From Acephala macrosclerotiorum (Eukaryota; Ascomycota; Leotiomycetes; Helotiales; Mollisiaceae): a stretch of DNA of 64,000 bases. This document shows positions 56,976 to 64,000 of the stretch, piece by piece; within the stretch, counting starts at the first letter, position 1; every line of letters starts with the position of its first letter. Under the pieces are notes generated by a model that was not told where the DNA came from, made no database searches, and saw only the letters and a list, made by a program, of their open reading frames with translations. The DNA is taken from positions 275,446 through 339,445 of the forward strand of contig MU119239.1 in NCBI GenBank assembly GCA_014904845.1, in the 5' to 3' direction. A program made the translations under genes and the position numbers.

Positions 56976-57530
56976 TATTCGTATTTGTAAACGATTTATA
57001 CGCTAATAATATCGATTTGAGTTCATAGATTGAATACGTAATTATAATCACTAATAAAATTCGAACGAAAAACGATTTTTAAATAAAAAGCAATTTAATA
57101 TATTAAAATTCTATAAAATATAAAAAAATTATTAAAAGCGTTTTAACGTTTGAAATTTATAGAATAATTAGTAAAATAAATATAGTAATTGTAATAATTT
57201 TTATTATTAATATAATCGTAAAATAATTCGATTTATTTAATATTTTTATTATTATTTATACGAATTCGTATTTTTTATACGATTGTTTAATAAAATTAAA
57301 AACAATAAACGAAAAACGTTTTATAATCAATATTATAATTTTGAAATAATTATATAAACGTAAAAAATTATAAAAAGTACAATAAATATATAAAAACAAT
57401 AATTCGATAAATATTATAATAAAATTTAATTCAAATAAAATTTTGTAAACGTTTATTAATACGAATAATTTTACGATTAAAATAAAAAAATAAATAAAAA
57501 AAAATAAAATCGAAAATAAAATTGAAATTT
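56976..57530 (+). other. Relic of reverse transcriptase / RNase H region
   Basis: VFVNDLYANNIDL at 56981 resembles the YVDD box of copia reverse transcriptase with the first Asp codon changed to Asn (G to A). About 140 nt later the same frame continues with KIIKSVLTFEIYRIIS and YTNSYFLYDCLIKL, the RNase H segment, up to about 57530. Scattered stops show that the copy is dead. Confidence 0.65.
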
Positions 57531-58497
57531 TATTTTTTTAAATCGAACAAATTAATTTATTTCGAGTTAAATTTTTGAAAATATAAAAATATAATTATTT
57601 ATTATTAATTAATTACGTAAATCGCAAATTAAAATATTCGATTATTAATTTTATAATTTTATTATTTGATTTATTTATTTTATTATTAATTTTTCAATTT
57701 TATTAATAATAATATTAAATATAATTTTTTTATTATAGTAAATCAATTTTAAATTTTTTTTACGTTTTAATAAATTTCAATTCTATTAATTGAATTTTAA
57801 ACTAATTAAAATATCGTATTGCAAAAAATCGATCGTATTTAAAATACATTGAATTATTAATATTTTCGATAATTATATAATGCGATTAATACTACGAATA
57901 AAAATTTATTAATTGTATAAAATACGATTTTTTAAAATATAATATAAATAAAAAAAAATTTTACAATTCAAATATAAAACAATTAAATTACTAATTTAAT
58001 TATTTTTTTAATCTCGATTATTAATTTACGTATTAATTAATATTTCTTTAATTTTCTTACGAATATACAAACAATTAAAAATTAAAACGATGCAATTTGT
58101 AATACTTTTTTTACTACGATTAAAATATTATTAAATCAAATTCTATATTAATTCTACGAAAAAAAAAAATTAATTAAAACAAAAATTAAAATATATATAT
58201 AAAAAAAAAAAAATATATAATACGAAATACTAAAATTAAAAAATACTTTTTATTTTGAAGCGAGTTTTTCTTTTTTTAAAAATTACTTAATTAGCGTTAT
58301 ACGAAGAAATTGTAATTTTATAAAGAGTTTATAATATAATCGACGTAATTACGAAATTTTCTATTTTTTTCTTTTGAACGAGCGATTTTCTATAGTCGTT
58401 TTATAAGTATTAGACTTTTAAACTACGAAATTGTTTATTGAATTTACGATTGAATAGAAAGTTACACTAGAAAATAGATTGGATCTTTACTACAAAA

Positions 58498-58705
58498 GTA
58501 GAGATTGCTAGTATCGAGACATATGCACGTGCTTATCACGTGCCCTAGATAAAGAGAGCTAGCGTAAAACTTGAGAGTATATCAATACTCTCGATTCTAG
58601 ATTTAGTTCTTTAAACAATCAACAATTTTCATATTCAATACGTAAAAACTACGATTATTAAACGTAATATATTAATATATTCGAGTATTTTAATATTATT
58701 AATAA
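58498..58705 (+). repeat. 3' LTR (better preserved copy)
   Basis: Retains G/C-bearing words absent from the left copy, such as CATATGCACGTGCTTATCACG and CCCTAGATAAAGAGAGCTAGC, and is directly preceded by the least AT-rich stretch of the whole block (about 58440-58560). Confidence 0.75.
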
Positions 58706-61700
58706 TTTCAAATATCAAAGTTTAATTACGTATTACGAATTATATAATTCGTAGTAGTATTTTTTAATTGAATTAAATTTTTTATTATTATTATAATATT
58801 ATTATTTAAACGTAATATTATTAATTATTTATTTAATTATAAAATTTAAAATATAAATTATATAAAAAATATTATTATTAAATTTTATATTTTTATAATT
58901 ATAATATAAACGAAATATATTAATTAATATATTATTTAAATTAATATTATTTTTATATATTATTAAAAATTAATTTAATATTATTAATACGTTTAAAAAT
59001 AATTATAAAATATTAAAATTTTAATTTAATATTAATAATTTAATTTTTTTTAAAAAAATATTTAATTATTTATATAATTAAAAAAATAAAAATTTAAATA
59101 ATAATTATTAAAAAAATAAAAATAAAATTTCGATTTTTTATTTATTTTTTTATTTATTTTTATTTTTATTTTTATATTTAATTATTAAACGATTATTTAA
59201 TTAAATTAATATTAATAATTTTTTTTTTTTAAAAAAAAACGATTTTTTTTAATTTGTAAATTATAATATAATATTACGTATTTAAACGTTAAAAAGATTA
59301 ATTATAAATTAATTATTATTATATATTATAATATTTAATTAATTAAATTAAATTTAAAAAAAATTATTTTAAATTTAATATTTATAATTTTCGAATTAAT
59401 TAAAAATTTCGTTTTAAAAATATTAAAATATTAAAATAATAATTATATATATTTTATTATTATTTTTTTTTTTTATTATTTTAATTTTTATTAAATAATT
59501 TTTAAACTTTAAAATACTATATTTATTTTTATATTTTAATATTAAAAAATTTAATATTAATAAATATATCGAGAAAAATATTTTTTATTAATTATTTTAT
59601 TAAAAAATATTAACGCTAATAACGCTATTAATTCGTTAATTAATTGTTAATATTATCGATTATTTTTGTTTTAATACTAATAACGCTAATTCGATATTAA
59701 TATTATTAAAATACTATTAATAATACTAATTTACAATCAAACGTTTAAATATTTAAAATTTATAATTTATAGTATTTATTTAGTTTATTATAAAAGTTTT
59801 AAATAAATTTATCGATTGCGCATTGAAATATTAAATTATAAAATTAAAAATTATTAAATTTTAATATTTTTTATCAAAAAATTAATAATTGTACTTTATT
59901 CGATTAATTATTAAAAATATCGAAAAAATAAATAAAAATAAAAATTGAAAATATTAATATTATTTAAAATTTAATCGTAGAATCGATCGATTTAAATAAA
60001 GTTTATACGTGTAAAAAATATCGATTGAATTATACGAACGAATATTATAATAAAATTATATATTTTCTCTTTAAAAATCTTTGTAAAATAATTAATTTCG
60101 AAAGTAATACTAATTACGTGTTTTTTAGTATATAAAAAGTTTTCGTTTATTATAAATTAATTAATAATTTTTTTTATTTTTATTTTGATTAATTGATTGA
60201 TTAATTTACGAATTACGAATTATTTCGAATAAATTTAATCTATTAATTAAAACGAATTAATTTACGATTGAATTTTTTTGTTTTGTATTTTATTGTTTTT
60301 TTATATTAGTAAAGCGACGTTAGAAAATGATTTGTTTTAATGAATTTTACTAAAAATTGTTTATATACGATTTGTGTATTTTGTTTTTTATTATTATTAA
60401 AAAGAAATTTAAATTATTAAAAATCGAAAATTAAAAATCAATTAATAAAACTTTTTTATTTTAATTATATTGTTTGAAATTAAATAATTTAATTACAAAA
60501 TTGCGAAATTGTAAAAAAATATTAATTTATAAAAATTATATATTAAATTACTCGAAATAATTAATATTAAAATAAATATAAAAAAGAAAAAAAGAAACTT
60601 ATAACGATTATTTATAGTAATTGATTTTATTTTTAATGAAAATTGAAATATAAAAAAAGAAGTTTTAGTGCGAAAAAAAAAAGAAATTATAATATTGAAA
60701 AACGAAATTATTTTATTATTTTATGTTTTAATTTTAATTTTTTTAAAAATTGTAATTTGCGAATCGCTTGTAATCGCTTTTAAATTAGAATAATAAAATT
60801 AAAATAAATTTCGAATTTTAAAAAATAATATAAAAAAAATTAAAATAAAAAATTTCAATTGAAAAAAACTAATTAAAAAAATATTTATTTAAAAAATACA
60901 TTTTATTAAAATAAATAAATAAATAAAATTTCAAGTAAAAATTAAAATAAAAAATTTTTTACAAGAAAATAATATAAATAAAAATCAATTTTTAAAACGA
61001 ATTTTATTTAAAAACAATAATTTAAAAATTCGTACTTTTAAATTATTAAATTAATTTTTAATTTAAAAATTAAAATCAGTAAATTATTTGCGTTAAAATT
61101 TACTTTTTTCGATAAAAAACATTTTTATTCTAATTATATTATCGATTTTTTTTAAAAAATTTTCTACGAATAATAAAAACAATTTTTCAAAAATATAAAA
61201 TTTCGAAAAATACGTACTTATATTAAAATTATAAATATTTTTTTTTGAAATTTTTAAAATATTTTAATTTAAAAAAAACAATATTACAATTTTTTTAAAA
61301 CAATATAATAATATATACGAAAATTACAAAATTATTTTAAAAATTAAAAAAATACAATTTTTGTAATATATTAATTCGATTTATAAAAAATAAATTCAAT
61401 TTATATTAAAATATAATATTAAAAATTATTTAAAAAAAAAATTTTATAATATTTTAAAAATCTTTTTTTGCAAATACAATTAAAAATACTATTAAATAAA
61501 TATAAAATTTTTATATAAAATTATTAATCAATTTACGAAAAATTTTTTAGTAATAAAAACGTATATAAATTTATTCGATCGAATATTTAAAAAATTAATT
61601 AAATAAAATAAATTAAATAAATAATATTAAAAACGCGAATTTATAAAATTTTTTTTAATATATATTAAAAAACGAATTTTTAAAAAAAACGATTATAAAT

Positions 61701-64000
61701 CGATAAAAATATTTATTTATAATTATAATAAAATATACGAGAAAACGATTATTATATATAAATATAAAAAAAAAACGATAATATAATAAAATTAACGATT
61801 TAAAATATTTGAAAATTTACTAAAAATATTTGAATATTGTAATATAAAAAATAATTTGAAATATAATTAATAATTTATTATTTTTTATTTTATTCGAATT
61901 ATTTATAGAAAAAATTTAATAAAAAATATATATAATTACTAAAAAAATTTATATCGAATTTCAATTTTCGATTTTACGTATTATTTAAATTTAAAGAATT
62001 TAATAAATATTCGTATTAAAATTTTTAATTCAAATAAATAATCTTATTAAAAAATTAAAAAATTTTTTTTTTTTTCGTATTATTTAACGATTTGAAAATC
62101 GCTTTAAATATTAATATTATAAAAATATTTTAAAAATTAAATAGTATTATAGTTTTTATAAACTAAAATTAAAATTAATTTATTTTTTTACGAGAATATA
62201 AACGAGAAAAAATTTTTAATCGTAAACGAAAAAAATATAATAATATAAAAAAAAGTAAATATAGAGTTTTATATAATTTAATATCGATTGAATTCTCGTA
62301 AAATATATTATTAATCGTTTAAAAAAATGCAATAAAAATTAACGTTATATACAACGATCAATAAAACGAATAATATTATTTCAAATATTTTAAACGAATA
62401 AAAAACGAAAAAATCGATCTTTTTATTGATTATTTTTTTATAGACTATTGTTTATTTTTAAATAAATTAATCAATCGTAAGTATTACTCTCGAGAAAACA
62501 ATTAATAATATTATAATTTTTAAAATTATAATTGATTTTCGCGATTATTTACGTTTAAAAATAATTGATATTAATATAATCAAATTATAAAATAAATAAT
62601 TAAAAGATTTTTTGATTATAATTTCAATAAACGCTTTAAAAATATATAGAAAATTTAAAAATTTATTTAATTTATTATTTAAAAAAAAAAAAAATTAATA
62701 TTAATAAAATTTTTTTAAAAAAATTAAATTTATTATCGTATATTTTTAATAATAATAATATTAACGTTTAAAGTTTTAATAAAACGATTATTAATAAATT
62801 TTACAAAGAATTATTAATAAATACAATAATAATAAATAAATCGAAAAACAAAATTTAAAATACACGAGAAAATTTTCGATAAAAAATAAAAATAAAAATA
62901 AAATATTCAAAGATCGAATTATAACGACAAATTTTATAAAACGTTTAAAATAAAAAACGAAAAAAAATAAACGTAAATTAATTGAAAAATAAAACTTTGA
63001 AATAATAATTCGATACTAAAAATAATAATTTTATTAACGAAATTTTATCGCGAAAATTCTTTAAAAATATAATATTATTTTTAAAAATTTAAAAAAAAAA
63101 AAAAATAATTATTAATACTTTGAAAATATTGAATTTTATTATAATAATTATTAATTAATAATAAAAAAACAATATTTATTATTTGATTTTAATAAATATT
63201 AAAATCGTTATAATAAAAAAAATATTAAAAATCGTTAATTCTATAAAATAATTTTTTTAAAGTTTTTATAAAATATTTAAAAAAACGAATTAATTTATTT
63301 TTATTATTAAAAATTTTATAATATTTGAAATTAATTTTATAAAAATTGATTTTTTGTTATTAATTAAAAAAAAGTATATTATTATTATTTTTAAATTATA
63401 TTTCAATTTATTTAAATTAATTAATTTAAATGAAAAATACGAAATATTAAATATTAAAATAAAATATTATATTATTTCTATGTATATAATTCGAGATTTT
63501 AATAATATTATTATAAATATTAAAATTTTTTAATTGTTTATTATTATTAAACAAAATTTCGAATTTATTAAAATAACGATTATAAAAATAAAAATTGAAT
63601 ACAAAATCGAATATAAAACTTTTTTTTTTTTGTAAATAATATAAAAAATTTTTTTTTAAAATAATTATTTATTATTATAATAAAAATACAAATTGAATAT
63701 AAAAATAATAATTCGTAAAATAATGTATTTTAAAATTTTAAAAATTCCAATTTTATTTATACGATTATAATTGTTTTTTTTTTAAAAATTTATTTGTATC
63801 AAATTATTAGAAATTATTATATTCGTATATATTTTCAAATTGAAAAAACATTAAAAAAAGAATATAACGCGAGAAATTAAATATTAATATTATTAAAAAA
63901 TAATATAATATTAAAATTCGTAAACGATTTTTATATTTTAACGAATTTTTTTTTATTTTTAATTTTTTATTAAATATTTTTAATATTATTTTATATAAAA

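Larger units (their letters stand above)
51270..58705 (+). mobile_element. Mutated Ty1/copia-type LTR retrotransposon
   Basis: Two direct repeats of about 205-210 bp about 7.2 kb apart bound an interior with, in order on the plus strand, a Gag-type zinc-knuckle relic (53881-53922), a reverse-transcriptase FVND motif (56981) and RNase H-like end sequence (57120-57520). The last has KIIKSVLTFEIY, FDLFNIFIIIYTNSYFLYDC and NNNSINIIIKFNSNKIL in one frame. The order with RNase H next to the 3' LTR, and the pattern of that end, fit fungal copia elements. Almost every codon family has drifted to A/T and stops are frequent, so it is dead. The total length of about 7.4 kb is at the long end for copia, so small nested insertions are possible. 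Exact ends and target duplication are not resolved. Confidence 0.75.
50460..64000. repeat. Large AT-rich RIP-like domain (at least 13.5 kb, runs off the window)
   Basis: Continuous gene-free A/T-dominated DNA to the end of the window. Cytosines are rare; in the flanking parts (for example 58740-59480) almost all lie in CpG, while the retroelement interior keeps some CpA and ApC. Open frames up to 121 codons (for example 55830-56195 on the minus strand) are low-complexity Ile/Phe/Asn/Lys strings. Apart from the copia-type element at about 51.27-58.71 kb I could not identify further elements, although 58.7-64 kb is probably made of other mutated copies. It could be a heterochromatic island, pericentromeric or subtelomeric DNA. 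Confidence 0.8.

Noticed and set aside
1..64000. tRNA, rRNA, CRISPR arrays and viral genes
   Set aside because: I looked for B-box-like GTTCGA sequences with cloverleaf context, conserved rRNA words and regularly spaced repeats and found none. This was by eye, so a tRNAscan or covariance search could still find something.

Overview
The window looks like nuclear DNA of a filamentous ascomycete (Pezizomycotina; Leotiomycetes is my guess). Its genes carry short 41-60 bp introns with GT..AG ends and CTRAY-like branch sites. The families are typically fungal: HET domains, sedolisin protease, PIR wall protein, X325 copper protein and BtgC-type glucanase. Blocks of extremely AT-rich, gene-free DNA look like the result of repeat-induced point mutation (RIP).

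Layout. 1-2.7 kb: the 3' end of an unknown gene, then a HET-domain gene broken by two stops and cut off beside the first AT block (about 2.72-3.75 kb). 4.4-9.2 kb: two convergent paralogues of an unnamed membrane protein, the left one a multiply frameshifted pseudogene and the right one intact, with a small AT block between them. 9.3-12.8 kb: no convincing gene. 12.8-24.4 kb: a one-stop hypothetical pseudogene, a secreted S53 tripeptidyl peptidase with a MITE-like inverted repeat upstream, a decayed MFS transporter, a convergent 2OG-Fe(II) oxygenase and zinc alcohol dehydrogenase pair, and a cysteine-rich GPI-type surface protein. 24.6-27.7 kb: a small inverted-repeat element and a decayed kinase/HET fragment. 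27.7-34.5 kb: a secreted phosphoesterase, a coiled-coil protein with tandem repeats, and a PIR wall protein whose expected ATG reads ATA. 35-38 kb: fragmentary hypothetical genes. 38.3-50 kb: housekeeping and wall genes (STRAP-like WD40, Doa1/PLAA, X325/Bim1-like protein, SRR1-like pseudogene, BtgC-like glucanase). 50.46-64 kb: one continuous AT block holding a heavily mutated Ty1/copia-type LTR retrotransposon (about 51.27-58.71 kb).

How the parts fit. The intact genes divide into housekeeping functions (mRNP/signalling scaffold, ubiquitin-Cdc48 adaptor) and secreted or wall functions (protease, phosphoesterase, PIR, X325, glucanase, Cys-rich GPI protein). I see no biosynthetic gene cluster. 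About a third of the recognisable genes are broken, several by stops of the kind C-to-T change at CpA would make. This is consistent with decay or RIP leakage next to repeats, although assembly error cannot be excluded from sequence alone. I found no tRNA, rRNA or CRISPR array and no clear evidence of a wholly new system. The best candidates for follow-up are the start-codon loss in the PIR gene, the GC-AG intron, the alternating-repeat coiled-coil protein, the cytosines confined to CpG in the AT blocks, and the unequal mutation of the two LTRs.
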